From NCBI RefSeq assembly GCF_049739465.1, contig NZ_JBMHHY010000011.1:124001-188000 (forward strand): a stretch of 64,000 nucleotides of DNA, in the 5' to 3' direction. Origin of the DNA: Embleya sp049739465. Its GTDB lineage: Bacteria; Actinomycetota; Actinomycetes; Streptomycetales; Streptomycetaceae. The translations under genes and the position numbers were made by a program. The number at the start of each line of letters is the position of its first letter. Position 1 is the first letter of the stretch. The notes beneath the pieces were generated by a model that did not search any database, was not told the origin of the DNA, and was given only the letters and a program-made list of their open reading frames with translations. Shown here piece by piece: positions 18,076 through 27,131 of the stretch.

Positions 18076-20214
18076 TCACCGTTCGTCGGTGAGCCAGGGC
18101 CCGAACTCGCTCGCCAGCACCAGCCGGCCGAGTTTGCGGTATTCGCGCAGGATCGCCGAGACCACCTGCGCCATCCCGAGCGGACGGCCGGTCTCCGCCG
18201 CCAGATAGGCCGAGGTCACCGCGCACGCCCGGATCGAACCTCCCGTCAGCTCGAACCGCCGGGCGCAGAAGTCCAGATCCAGGTCTCCCGCGCGGGGCAA
18301 CTCCGCGCCCAGGCAGCGATCCCACAGGGCGAGCCGTTGCCGCGCGTCGGGCATCGGGAACTCGGCGACCACGTCCAGCCGTCGGGTGAACGCCTCGTCG
18401 AGATTGGCCCGCAGATTGGTGGTGAGCACCGCGATCCCGTCGAAGGACTCCATGCGCTGCAACAGGTAGGCCGATTCGACGTTGGCGTGCCGATCGTGCG
18501 CGTCCTTGACCTGGGAGCGTTTGCCGAAGATGGCGTCCGCCTCGTCGAAGAGCAGGACACCGTTCACCTCGGCGGCCTCGACGAAGATGCGTTCCAGGTT
18601 CTTCTCGGTTTCCCCGATGTACTTGTCCACGACCGTGGACAGGTCCACCACGTACAGCTCCATGCCGAGTGCGGCGGCGACCACCTCGGCCGACATGGTC
18701 TTCCCGGTCCCGGACTCGCCCGCGAACAGCGCGATCACCCCTCGGCCGCGACCGCCGCCCGGGCGCATCCGCCATTGCCCGAGCACCTGTTCGCGATGGC
18801 GGGCGCGCAGGGCCAGTTCGTCCAGTTGGCGGCGGGTCGCCTCGGGCAGTACCAGGTCGTCCCAGCCGACGGCGGGTTCGATGCGGCGCGCCAGGCGGGC
18901 CAGTCCGGCGCCGTTCTGCGCGCGGACCGCGGCGCGCAGGTCGGCCGCGCGGATCGTTCGTTGCTCCAGGGCGGCCATCCGGGCGGCCACGGCGGCGGCC
19001 TTGCGTACCTGATCCGCGGTCAGGCGGAACGAGGCCACCGCCTCGGCGAGTTCGGCGTCCGGCAGATCGGGCCGGTTGGAGGTGCCCACCGACCCGGTGG
19101 CTTCCGCGAGGGCCCGTCGCCACTGTTCGGCTCGGCGTGCGGGTGGGGGCGGGGCCACGGTGAACGACACCGGGCTCTCCCGCGACCACAGCGGGTCCCA
19201 CCCCTTGGACCCGTGGATGATCAGCGGCGTACCGGCGGACGCCGCGCACAGGTCGCGCACCAGCCGGGCCCGCTCGGGCCGTTCCGGGCCCAGTGCCTCC
19301 AGCGGGCCGAGCCCGATGCCGGCGCCGCTCAGTCGGGCCTCCACGGCCAGGACGCGGGCGAGGTGGGCCGGTTCGGGATGGGCGATCAGCGCGACCGGGT
19401 CGACCACCAGGGGGCGCCGCCCGGCCGCGACGAGCGCCTCGACCGCCAGGCGGCCCGGATCGCCGCCCCGATCCAGGAGGAACACCAGCCCGTTCCCGGT
19501 ACGTACGGCCCCGGCCACCCGCGCGGCCTGCTCCCGGTCGGCCTCCGGCTGCCCGCCACCAACCCGGACCAGGCCGAGCAGTCGGCCGTCGAGCTCGTCG
19601 TCGCCGAGGAGATGCGCGGTGACCCGATCGGGGACCCGCAACACCCGGGACAGCAGCGGCGCGTCGGCTTCGGCGAGCTCCAGGAGCCCGCCGCCGACCA
19701 GCGGCGCGGACGGCGCGAGGCGGAACCGGCCCGGCCCCGCGACCGGGAGCCCGCACAGTTCGAGGGCCAGGCCGATGGTCGGCCGGCGGCGGGTCAGATC
19801 GTCGTTGAGGTAGCCGTACAGTCGCTCGAACCGCGGGTCGACGTCCGGTGCCAGCGCCACCAGGAGCAACTCGAGGTCCAGCGGGCCGAGCGTGAAGTCC
19901 GCTGCCAAACGCCCGAGTCGGCCGTCCGTGGGCAGTGGCGCGGGCGAGTGGATGCCTTCGGTGGGGGTGGGGAAGAACGCGGACGGGCCGGCCAGGATGC
20001 GCTCTACCGACTCGGGCGTCAGATATTGCCCCCGGTAGGGGTCGTCCGGCTCCGGGTCGACGGCGTGGCGCGCGGCGACGGCGTGTTTGACGCGCTGTTC
20101 GACCCGGGCCAGCCGCTCCCACAGGTCCCGGAGCCCGGCCTCGGTGGCCTCGGCGGCCTTGGCGGGATCGGCGGGATCGGCGGCATCGGGTCGGGTCCGG
20201 ACGCCATGCGTCAT
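18076..20214 (-). CDS. CIS AAA+ ATPase (Cis15/Afp15-like)
   Basis: This 712-residue AAA+ protein is of the type that releases or remodels particles late in CIS assembly. Residues ~1-450 form a long N-terminal region that includes a weaker, degenerate AAA-like module. The C-terminal AAA+ domain has Walker A GESGTGKT near residue 500, Walker B VLLFDEAD about 58 residues later, and a sensor/arginine region (TTNLRANLDEAFTRRLD). The ATG overlaps the DUF4255 stop (ATGA). The N-terminus is rich in DPADPAK-type simple repeats. The gene lies just upstream of the sheath gene. Confidence 0.94.
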   Translation of the reverse strand: MTHGVRTRPDAADPADPAKAAEATEAGLRDLWERLARVEQRVKHAVAARHAVDPEPDDPYRGQYLTPESVERILAGPSAFFPTPTEGIHSPAPLPTDGRLGRLAADFTLGPLDLELLLVALAPDVDPRFERLYGYLNDDLTRRRPTIGLALELCGLPVAGPGRFRLAPSAPLVGGGLLELAEADAPLLSRVLRVPDRVTAHLLGDDELDGRLLGLVRVGGGQPEADREQAARVAGAVRTGNGLVFLLDRGGDPGRLAVEALVAAGRRPLVVDPVALIAHPEPAHLARVLAVEARLSGAGIGLGPLEALGPERPERARLVRDLCAASAGTPLIIHGSKGWDPLWSRESPVSFTVAPPPPARRAEQWRRALAEATGSVGTSNRPDLPDAELAEAVASFRLTADQVRKAAAVAARMAALEQRTIRAADLRAAVRAQNGAGLARLARRIEPAVGWDDLVLPEATRRQLDELALRARHREQVLGQWRMRPGGGRGRGVIALFAGESGTGKTMSAEVVAAALGMELYVVDLSTVVDKYIGETEKNLERIFVEAAEVNGVLLFDEADAIFGKRSQVKDAHDRHANVESAYLLQRMESFDGIAVLTTNLRANLDEAFTRRLDVVAEFPMPDARQRLALWDRCLGAELPRAGDLDLDFCARRFELTGGSIRACAVTSAYLAAETGRPLGMAQVVSAILREYRKLGRLVLASEFGPWLTDER

Positions 20215-20978
20215 CGTTTGTTCCCGCTGCTTCCGCTGCTTCCGCTGCTTCCGCTGCTTCCGTTGCCTCCGGGGTCCTCGCCGATTCCGCCACGGCGTCG
20301 GCGGGCGGCCGGCAGTCGACGTTCGCGTTCGGCGGTGAAGCCCTCGGGGCCGGGGTCACCCACACCCTGGTAGCGCAGCCGCCGCCCGGGTCCCGGATCG
20401 GCGTGCGCTTGCGCGGGTGCGCCGCGTACCAGCAGGCCCTCGGTGACCGGAGGCCCGGCGCCGGTTCGTTCGCCGGCCAGCGGCGCCAGTACCCGCAGGT
20501 CGATCGAGGCCTTCAGCTGGCCGCCGAGGGCCGACCACAGGTCCGAGGCCGACGGCCCGCCTGTGCTTCGGAGCGCCGCGTCGAGCCCGATGGCGAGGTC
20601 GAGTTCGGCCAGCGAGCCGGTGTGGAGTCGGGCGGGTAGTACATCGGAGCGGATCAGACAGCGGAGCACCTCGGAGAGCAGGCGGTGTTCGTCCTGTGGG
20701 CGGTTGGTCCAGGCGGTGACCAGGTAGGTCAGCTCGAACCAGCGCGGCGGGGTCCGCCACCCGATCACCACACCGTCCGCGTCGTGCTCCTCGATCGCCC
20801 CGGTCTGGCGTCGGGCGACGTCCTCGTGGATGTCGTACAGGAACACGCTGATCGTCGGGGCGTTGCGCCGCGCCGCCCAGTCCGTGGTGGGCGCGTCGAA
20901 GACCAGCTCCACACCGTTCTCCCGCAGGCCCGCCTCGACCAGCAACAGCCTCAGCCCCTCGTCGACTTCGTGGATCAC
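20211..20978 (-). CDS. DUF4255 (Pvc16/Afp16 N-terminal-like) CIS cap/assembly protein
   Basis: This 255-residue protein has the DUF4255 domain in residues 1-185, with pattern VIHEVDEGLRLLL, RRNAPTISVFLYDI, RWFELTYLVTAW, and LLSEVLRCL. In CIS this family caps the tube/sheath end and limits length. The C-terminal ~50 residues are basic and end in a Gly-Ser tract. The GTG at 20978 overlaps the stop of the upstream propeller gene (GTGA), and its own stop overlaps the AAA+ start (ATGA). Confidence 0.9.
   Translation of the reverse strand: MIHEVDEGLRLLLVEAGLRENGVELVFDAPTTDWAARRNAPTISVFLYDIHEDVARRQTGAIEEHDADGVVIGWRTPPRWFELTYLVTAWTNRPQDEHRLLSEVLRCLIRSDVLPARLHTGSLAELDLAIGLDAALRSTGGPSASDLWSALGGQLKASIDLRVLAPLAGERTGAGPPVTEGLLVRGAPAQAHADPGPGRRLRYQGVGDPGPEGFTAERERRLPAARRRRGGIGEDPGGNGSSGSSGSSGSSGNKR
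20227..20262 (-). repeat. 9-bp coding tandem repeat
   Basis: Four perfect copies of CTGCTTCCG (plus-strand view) encode the Gly-Ser tail of the DUF4255 protein. Copy-number changes would add or remove three residues without shifting the frame. Confidence 0.85.
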
Positions 20979-23900
20979 CGACGCTCCACCTCGTCCGGCG
21001 GCCCGATGCTGCCGGTGACCACGAGGAATGGCGTGGTGACCGGGGAGAAGCCGGGCCCGCGCGCGGTGATCGTGCGCGGGCCGGTCGAGTCCTTGGCCAG
21101 GATGAGCAATTGGGCGATGAACGTACGGTCCGAGCGGGGGATCGTGGGGGTGGCGGCCGCGGTGATCCCGGGCGTCCAGGTCAGCGTCACCGGCGCGCCG
21201 GGCGGGAAGTCCAGGCCCCGGACGGAGGTGACGAATCCCGGCTTGCCGATGTCGGGTACCGCGACGATGCGCGGCTGGAGGATGTCCAGCGGGGTACCCG
21301 CGGCGTTGTCGCCGGGGTCGGCGTCGGTGCCGGTCGTGGTCAGCAGCGCGTCGATCCTGGTGTGCAGGGCCCGGTCCGGGGCCAGCACCACGCGGACCAC
21401 CTCGGACGTGCCCGGGGTCAGGTCGCCCAGCGCGCAGACCCCGCCCTGGCAGCCGGCCGGCAGCGGACCGGCCGGGATCTCGGCGGGCAGTCCGAGTTGC
21501 AGGCGCAGCCCGGTGGCCAGCGCGTTGCCTCGGTTGCGCACGGTGTAGGTGACCACGACCCGGCCGCCGACGAAGCCCGGGTTGGGCTGCGCCGCGATGG
21601 CCAGGGCGGGACCGGCCGAGCGCGGGGTGGTCGGGGGCGGCGGGGGTGGTGGCGGTGGGGGCGCCGGCGAGGTGGGTGGCGCAGAGGTGGGTGGGGGCGT
21701 CGTGGGCGGCGGAGAGGTGGGCGGGGGTGTCTGTACGGTCCGGACCGGGACGACCGTACGGGCGGCGTTGTCCCCGGGGTTCGGGTCGACCACCGCGCCG
21801 GCGACGGACCAGCCGACTTCCTGCTCGCCCTCGGCCACTCCGGTCAGCCGCGCGGTCACCCGGACGCTCGCCCCGGGCGCCAGCACGCCCAGATCGCACT
21901 GCGGGGAGCCGTCGGGGCACGAACCGGCCGTCGGGGTGAGCCCGTCGAGCCGGAGCCCCGGCGGGACATCCGCGGTGAACCGGGTCCCGGGTGAGGCCGC
22001 CGGGCCGTGGTTGGTCACGGTGACCGTCACGGGTATCGAGGCGCCGACCTCGACCGGCGGGGCGATCGCCGGCGCGGTCAGCGTCAGGTCGACGGACTGC
22101 TGATAGCCCGGCTCCTTCTGCCGGCCGGGCAGATCGCGGGTGAGCGAGGTCAGGGCACCCGAGGTCAGGTCCAGCGTGGACAGGTCCTCGGGCGAGTTCG
22201 GCGCGAGTGCCCGGCGCGAACTGAGCAGGAGTTGGCTCGCGTCCGAGGACCAGGCGACATCGCGCGGCTGGAACGGTCCGGTGGTGGAGGTGTCCGGCAG
22301 CAGTCGACCGCAGGCCCCGGCGTCGTCGCGCAACCCGGCCGGCAGTACCACCCGGCAGTCGTCCCCGGTCGGCGAGGTGACCACCACGCCCGCCCGTTCG
22401 TTGACCCGCGCGCCGCCGTCCTTGCGGTTGAACGCGATCGAGCGGCCGTCGGGGGAGAATGCGGGACTGTCGTCGATCACCTCGCAGCCGGTGGGGCAGA
22501 TCGCCGAACTCAGGTCCCGTTGCCGGTCCAACGCACCCACCGGCACGGTCCAGATGTGTTTGTTGCCGCCGTTGCCGTTGATCACCGCGGTACGGGTGAA
22601 GGCGATCGAGGTGCCGTCCGAGGACCAGGTCGGCTGCGCGTCGGCGCCGGTCGGTTGCCCGGGTGGCGGGTCGATCCGGGCCACGATCGCCCCGGTGGCC
22701 ACGCTCGCCACCAGGATCCGGCCCGGCCCGGACTTCGTCCCGACACCCCCCGGAGAGGTCCGGGTGAACGCGAGCAGAGTGCCGTCCGGCGAGAAGGTGG
22801 GGTCGGTGTCCCAGTCGGCGGGACCACGTTCGGCCAGGGGCAGCACGGCCGGGTTGGTACCGTCCGCGTCGACCAACCAGATCCGTTCGATCCGCTGCTC
22901 CGCGGGGCCCTCGAACCGGGTGACCACGATCCGCCTGCCGTCCGGCGTGTAGTTCTGCCGTTCGGTCCAGGGATCGAAGCCCGGCCTCGGCACGAACAGC
23001 GGATCCACCGCCGGATTGGTGTTCGTGTCCGCCTCGGGGTCCTCCTTGAGGATGGTCACGCCCAGGTCGCGCGGGTCCGAGCCGTCGGGCCGGGCGTCCT
23101 GCAGGGTCGCCTCGTGCGACGCCGGCGCGCTGGTTCGGGTGACCACGACGCCTCCGCCCGCCGGGGAGCCGAGCCAGGTCGGCGAGTCGACGCCCCGGTT
23201 CTCCCGCAGCACCAACTGCGGGGCGGCGTCCGGGCGGAACTCGACCCGGTAGACGTTGGCGTAGGGGTCGCAACCACAGTTCTGATCGGGGCTGAGGAAG
23301 AGCAGCCCGCTCCCGTCCGGCAACCACGCGGCGGAGGTGGTCCGCCAACCGGCCGCGGCGCCGGCCAGCAACTGCCGATCGCCGCCGCGGCCGTCGGTGA
23401 CCCACAGGCGCGGCCCGGTCGGCGCGCCGGTGTCCAGAGTGAACGCGACCAGGTCACGATGGGCGTCGTCGTTCACCGGATTCCAGGCCGGCTCGGTCGC
23501 ATCGCCCGCCGGCGCGTGACTGATCCGGGTCTGCGGACCGCCGGCCACGGCCCGGGTGTAGATCTGCCGCCCCAGCGCGGGATCGGCGTCGCTCGCATAG
23601 GCGAGCCGGGAGCCGTCGGGGGAGAACGTCGGCGAGGCCTCGTCGGCCGCCGTGTCGGTGAGTCGGCGCAGCCCCGATCCGTCGATGCCGACCGACCACA
23701 ATTCCCGCTGGATTTTCCCGCCGGGGCCGACCGGCTCCGCCGAGTCGAACACCACGGACCGCCCGTCCGGGGCCAGTTGGGGGTGCGCCGCGTCGCGCCC
23801 GGTGGTCAACCTGCGCACCCCGCCGCCCGCGTCGCGCACGTACACCTGCGGCCGGGGCTCGTCCCGCAGACTGGTGAAGACCAGCAACTCGCCGCGCGCG

Positions 23901-24235
23901 GACGAGTGTTGATCGAAATGTGCGGGCCCCGGGCCGAACAGTGGGACGCTGGACTCGGTGCTCGACACCCGGCCCATGCTGCGGTGTTCGGTACCGGCGA
24001 AGACGATCCGCCCGGTGCCCACCACAGCCGCGCTCGGCGTGTCCCCGAGTGCCCGGGGCCGGCCCGGCGACCTGGCGTCGGAGACCCGGACCAGCAGTAC
24101 GGACGCCGAACCCAGCAGCACGAGCGCGACCAACAGCGCCGCGATGCCGGTCGATCGGCCCGGCCGGCCACGCCCGGCGGCCGGGCGAACGGTGCCGATC
24201 ACGCTCCACCTCACAGTCCGGGCCGGGACGGCCAT
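20975..24235 (-). CDS. Membrane-anchored WD40-like (PD40/TolB-type) propeller protein with DUF11/CARDB domains
   Basis: This protein of about 1086 residues has a basic N-terminus and one hydrophobic segment (IAALLVALVLLGSASVLLV) near residues 30-48. The next ~600 residues hold repeated PD40 motifs such as SPTFSPDGSRLAYAS, DPTFSPDGTLLAF, QPTWSSDGTSIAFT and SPAFSPDGRSIAFN, forming TolB-like beta-propellers. Two DUF11/CARDB-like Ig domains (PVTVTVTNHGPA..., VVVTYTVRNRGNA...) follow, separated by a Pro/Thr-rich linker, and then a final IPT-like region. The ATG at 24235 has GGAGAG just upstream, while the longer GTG at 24247 lacks one. It is first in the CIS accessory operon and probably exposed outside the membrane, perhaps binding the envelope. 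Confidence 0.83.
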   Translation of the reverse strand: MAVPARTVRWSVIGTVRPAAGRGRPGRSTGIAALLVALVLLGSASVLLVRVSDARSPGRPRALGDTPSAAVVGTGRIVFAGTEHRSMGRVSSTESSVPLFGPGPAHFDQHSSARGELLVFTSLRDEPRPQVYVRDAGGGVRRLTTGRDAAHPQLAPDGRSVVFDSAEPVGPGGKIQRELWSVGIDGSGLRRLTDTAADEASPTFSPDGSRLAYASDADPALGRQIYTRAVAGGPQTRISHAPAGDATEPAWNPVNDDAHRDLVAFTLDTGAPTGPRLWVTDGRGGDRQLLAGAAAGWRTTSAAWLPDGSGLLFLSPDQNCGCDPYANVYRVEFRPDAAPQLVLRENRGVDSPTWLGSPAGGGVVVTRTSAPASHEATLQDARPDGSDPRDLGVTILKEDPEADTNTNPAVDPLFVPRPGFDPWTERQNYTPDGRRIVVTRFEGPAEQRIERIWLVDADGTNPAVLPLAERGPADWDTDPTFSPDGTLLAFTRTSPGGVGTKSGPGRILVASVATGAIVARIDPPPGQPTGADAQPTWSSDGTSIAFTRTAVINGNGGNKHIWTVPVGALDRQRDLSSAICPTGCEVIDDSPAFSPDGRSIAFNRKDGGARVNERAGVVVTSPTGDDCRVVLPAGLRDDAGACGRLLPDTSTTGPFQPRDVAWSSDASQLLLSSRRALAPNSPEDLSTLDLTSGALTSLTRDLPGRQKEPGYQQSVDLTLTAPAIAPPVEVGASIPVTVTVTNHGPAASPGTRFTADVPPGLRLDGLTPTAGSCPDGSPQCDLGVLAPGASVRVTARLTGVAEGEQEVGWSVAGAVVDPNPGDNAARTVVPVRTVQTPPPTSPPPTTPPPTSAPPTSPAPPPPPPPPPPTTPRSAGPALAIAAQPNPGFVGGRVVVTYTVRNRGNALATGLRLQLGLPAEIPAGPLPAGCQGGVCALGDLTPGTSEVVRVVLAPDRALHTRIDALLTTTGTDADPGDNAAGTPLDILQPRIVAVPDIGKPGFVTSVRGLDFPPGAPVTLTWTPGITAAATPTIPRSDRTFIAQLLILAKDSTGPRTITARGPGFSPVTTPFLVVTGSIGPPDEVERR

Positions 24236-24312
24236 CGGGCTCTCCACCGGCCAGCGTCACCGCCGCGCGCGGCGAAAGACAGGCCGGGAGTACCCGGGAC
24301 GGGGGAAGTACC

Positions 24313-24328
24313 ACTGCCCTTTCCGGGC
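24313..24328 (-). promoter_or_regulatory. Shared element upstream of the propeller/ATPase operon
   Basis: On the minus strand this reads GCCCGGAAAGGGCAGT and is followed by CCCCC after 7 nt, as in the copy before the sheath gene. It is 78-93 bp upstream of the propeller start and just downstream of the LuxR-type gene. A role in coordinated CIS transcription is inferred. Confidence 0.45.
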
Positions 24329-24363
24329 GGCACCCGCCCCGGGATCAGCCCACCGCGGCGGTC

Positions 24364-25086
24364 TCAGATCAGCCCGTTGCGCATCGCGTAGCCGACGGCA
24401 TGGGCGCGGTTGCGCAGTTGCAGGCGCGTGGACACCTCGTGCAGGACGTTTTTGACGGTGCGTTCGGAGTAGGAGGTCTTGCGGGCGATCTCGGCGGTGT
24501 CGAAGCCCTCCGACACCAGCCTGAGCATGTCCGCCTCCCGGGTGGTCAGCGCGGACAGGGTCAGCCCCCGGGGATCGAGCACGGTGCGCTGGAGGCTGCC
24601 GACGTAGTCGAGGAGTTTGCCCAACAGGTCGCCCGGCAACACCCCTTCGCCGTTGGCCAGCGCCGTCACCAGCCGGACCAGGCGGTCCTGATCGGCCTCC
24701 GCGCGCCGTAACACCGCGGCCACCCCGCACTCGATCATGGTCTGCAACGCGCCCGTCTCGAAGACACCGACGACCAGCCCGGCGCGGGTGGCGGTATTGC
24801 GCTGGAGCCGGCGCAACAGCTGCACCGTGGGCTCGTTCACCGTATCCACCACCACCAGGGACGTCTGCGCGCGATCCGCGTCGGTGTTCGCGAGCAACTC
24901 GATCTCCGGCCGCTGGCGCAGCTGTTGCACGACGCCGGTGTGCAGGATCAGGTCCTCCGCGTACACGGCCACCGATATCCGGCCGGGCGCGTCCGTCGGA
25001 GCGGGCTGCGTGCTGTGCGTGGAGGTGGTCGGCCGCTGGTGCGGCCGGGGAGCCTTCGGCTCGTACGCCGTCGTTTGTATTGTCAT
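24364..25086 (-). CDS. LuxR-type (response-regulator-like) regulator of the CIS locus
   Basis: This 240-residue protein has a degenerate receiver-like N-terminal half (ISVAVYAEDLILHTGVVQQL...) and a C-terminal LuxR/FixJ helix-turn-helix (residues ~170-235). The HTH shows LTTREADMLRLVSEGFDTAEIA, SERTVKNVLHEV and the RNRAHAVGYAMRNGLI end. The receiver lacks an obvious conserved phospho-Asp/Lys set, so it may be an atypical regulator. It lies immediately upstream of the propeller gene on the same strand and is divergent from the CisA-like gene. It is the natural candidate for control of the CIS operons. Its signal is unknown. Confidence 0.88.
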   Translation of the reverse strand: MTIQTTAYEPKAPRPHQRPTTSTHSTQPAPTDAPGRISVAVYAEDLILHTGVVQQLRQRPEIELLANTDADRAQTSLVVVDTVNEPTVQLLRRLQRNTATRAGLVVGVFETGALQTMIECGVAAVLRRAEADQDRLVRLVTALANGEGVLPGDLLGKLLDYVGSLQRTVLDPRGLTLSALTTREADMLRLVSEGFDTAEIARKTSYSERTVKNVLHEVSTRLQLRNRAHAVGYAMRNGLI

Positions 25087-25286
25087 CGCTCAGTGTCCGT
25101 TCCCTCGGGTACCGCCACCGGTTGGGGACCTGCCGCGCCTGGTCGAACCGACGCCGATCACGGGTCGCGCGCGCGGGCGGCGCCGGTAAGGGGAAGGCGA
25201 CCGGGTGCGCCGGGGGCAGTGCGGCTGCCCGCCCGTTGCCCTCCCGCCTCTGCGGCGGCGCCGGTTCGGCGGCCTAGCGTCGGATC

Positions 25287-26645
25287 GTGACCACACCTGC
25301 CGAAGTCGAAATTCCCGCGGTGACGGTGGCGCCCGGCGGTGTCGCGACGACGACCCTGACCGTGCGCAACGACAGCGACATCGTCGAGGCCTACACACTC
25401 GAAGTGGTCGGCGACTGTGCCGCGTGGAGCACCGTCGAACCGGCGCGCGTCTCGCTCTATCCCGGCACCGCCGAGCAGGTCACCATCCGGCTCGCCCCGC
25501 CGCGCTCGCCCGAGGTCCGGGCCGGGGAAATCCCGATGGGCGTACGGGTGTTGCCCGCCGAGCATCCCGAACTGGTGGTGGTGCCCGAGACCACCGTGTG
25601 CGTCGAGGCGTTTCGTGAACTGCGCACCGAACTGGAACCGCGGCGCCGGCGCCGCCGACTCGGGGCCGGCTATCGCGTCGCGGTGCAGAACCTGGGGAAC
25701 ACCCCGGTCGACGTCGGGCTCGCGGGCACCCAGCCCGGCGAGGAACTGCGATTCGCCTTCACTCCGGGCCAACTGCGCCTGGCCCCGGGCGAGTCCGCCG
25801 ACGCGCGGCTGCGGATCCGGACCCGCAAGCCGATCTGGTTCGGCGAATCGGTGACCCGGCCGTTCGAGGTGGAGACCAGGGTCGGCGATCCGGCCGCGGG
25901 CGCCGCGACCGAGGAGAGCGCGGCCCGGGACCAGGCGCTCGGACAACCCCCGGCGCTGCCGGGCGAGTTCGTGCAACTGCCGATCCTGCCCAAGTGGCTG
26001 CTGATCCTGCTTGCCGCGCTCCTCGCCTTGCTGATCGCCTGGTTCGCCCTGGTCCGGCCGTCGGTCCGCAGTACCGCGAAGCAGGCCGGTACGAAGGCCG
26101 CCGAGCAGCAGGCGGCCAAGGACGCCAAGCAGCAGCAGGACAAACTCGCGAGTCCCCAGGGTGCGGCGCCGCAGGCCGGCCAGGGGGCGTCCCCGGCTCC
26201 CGGCACCGGCACCGGCACCGCGAAGCCCGGGGCGACGGGCGGATCGGGCACCGGCACCGGCCCGGGTGGCGGCGGGGGCGGGGGCGGTGGGCAGAGTTCG
26301 GCCACCATCGATGTCCAGACGGACGCCGGCGCCGACAAGGTGGGCACCTACCGCGTCCCGGACGGAAACGTCTTTGCCATCACGGACATCGTGGTCGCCA
26401 ACTTCCAGGGCGACGAGGGACTGATCACCATCGCGTTCGGCGAACAGAAGGTCACCACCATCGCGTTGGAGACGTTCCGCAACCAGGACTACCACTGGGT
26501 CACCCCCATCCGGATCCCCGCGAACGCGACCGTCACCGCATCCGTGACCTGCGCGAAGCCCGGCACTCCGGCCACCGGGAAGCAGGCCGCCGGGTGCCAC
26601 GAAATCCTCAATGTCAGCGGTGTGTTGAGCAAGACCGAACCGTAA
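25287..26645 (+). CDS. CIS-locus membrane protein, CisA-like
   Basis: This 452-residue protein has two N-terminal Ig-like beta domains (residues 5-110 and 115-205, COG1470-like). A linker is followed by one strong transmembrane segment (WLLILLAALLALLIAWFALV) near residue 235-255. An Ala/Lys/Gln-rich helix and a Gly-rich stretch come next. The C-terminal beta-rich domain spans about 110 residues (FAITDIVVANFQGDEG...) with a Cys pair (TCAKP...GCHE). The position next to the LuxR gene and the architecture resemble the membrane protein CisA, described for the Streptomyces coelicolor CIS as needed for firing and cell death. The identity is inferred, not proven. The start was chosen as the first GTG after the divergent promoter region. 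Confidence 0.8.
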   Translation: MTTPAEVEIPAVTVAPGGVATTTLTVRNDSDIVEAYTLEVVGDCAAWSTVEPARVSLYPGTAEQVTIRLAPPRSPEVRAGEIPMGVRVLPAEHPELVVVPETTVCVEAFRELRTELEPRRRRRRLGAGYRVAVQNLGNTPVDVGLAGTQPGEELRFAFTPGQLRLAPGESADARLRIRTRKPIWFGESVTRPFEVETRVGDPAAGAATEESAARDQALGQPPALPGEFVQLPILPKWLLILLAALLALLIAWFALVRPSVRSTAKQAGTKAAEQQAAKDAKQQQDKLASPQGAAPQAGQGASPAPGTGTGTAKPGATGGSGTGTGPGGGGGGGGGQSSATIDVQTDAGADKVGTYRVPDGNVFAITDIVVANFQGDEGLITIAFGEQKVTTIALETFRNQDYHWVTPIRIPANATVTASVTCAKPGTPATGKQAAGCHEILNVSGVLSKTEP

Positions 26646-27131
26646 CAACAGCGACACCCGACGGTTTCATCCTCCTTCGACACACACGAGAAGAACGGCA
26701 ATCGGCGGGCCGACCCCGATCGACCCGTCGAGCGATGCTTCGGGGTGTGGCATTCCCCCCGGACGGTCGACCCTACGCATTTCGGCCGGCCACGCCGCCG
26801 AATGGGACCGAAAGGGCAACCGGGTCTGCCCGAAAGGGTGCTCCGCCGGCCCTGTACACCCGCCGGCGCCACCCACTCACCGGGGGCGCGGGAGCGCGAG
26901 CGGCGTGCGCGCCGCCCGGCGGTCGTGTGCTCCAACTGCCCTTTTGTCACGTGTGGAAGTTGGGCAAAAGTGGGGTGAATCGGCGAAGCCGCGCCGGCGC
27001 CATCGGAACACGGAGCGATCCGTGGGCGATTGGTGGCGCCGCGGGCGGTCGGCCGGCCCGGCGAAACCGAACCGGTTTCGCATCACCGCCGGTTCGACCG
27101 ACCGACAGCAACAACCAACCGGAGGATAGCT
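26646..27131. other. 486-bp intergenic region
   Basis: There is no convincing gene here on either strand. The right end supplies the leader of the secreted-protein gene, ending in CCGGAGGATAGCT before its ATG. A small GCGGCG/CGCCGC hairpin at 26900-26915 is too weak to call a terminator. Confidence 0.6.

Noticed and set aside
16312..20373. Very long plus-strand frame (about 1353 codons) opposite the sheath and ATPase genes
   Set aside because: It is the antisense shadow of well-supported CIS genes in GC-rich DNA and has no domains or ribosome site.
20211..23405. Minus-strand 1064-codon frame that includes the DUF4255 protein
   Set aside because: Only the last 255 codons are real. The rest runs out of phase through the propeller gene, and the GTGA overlap fixes the true start.
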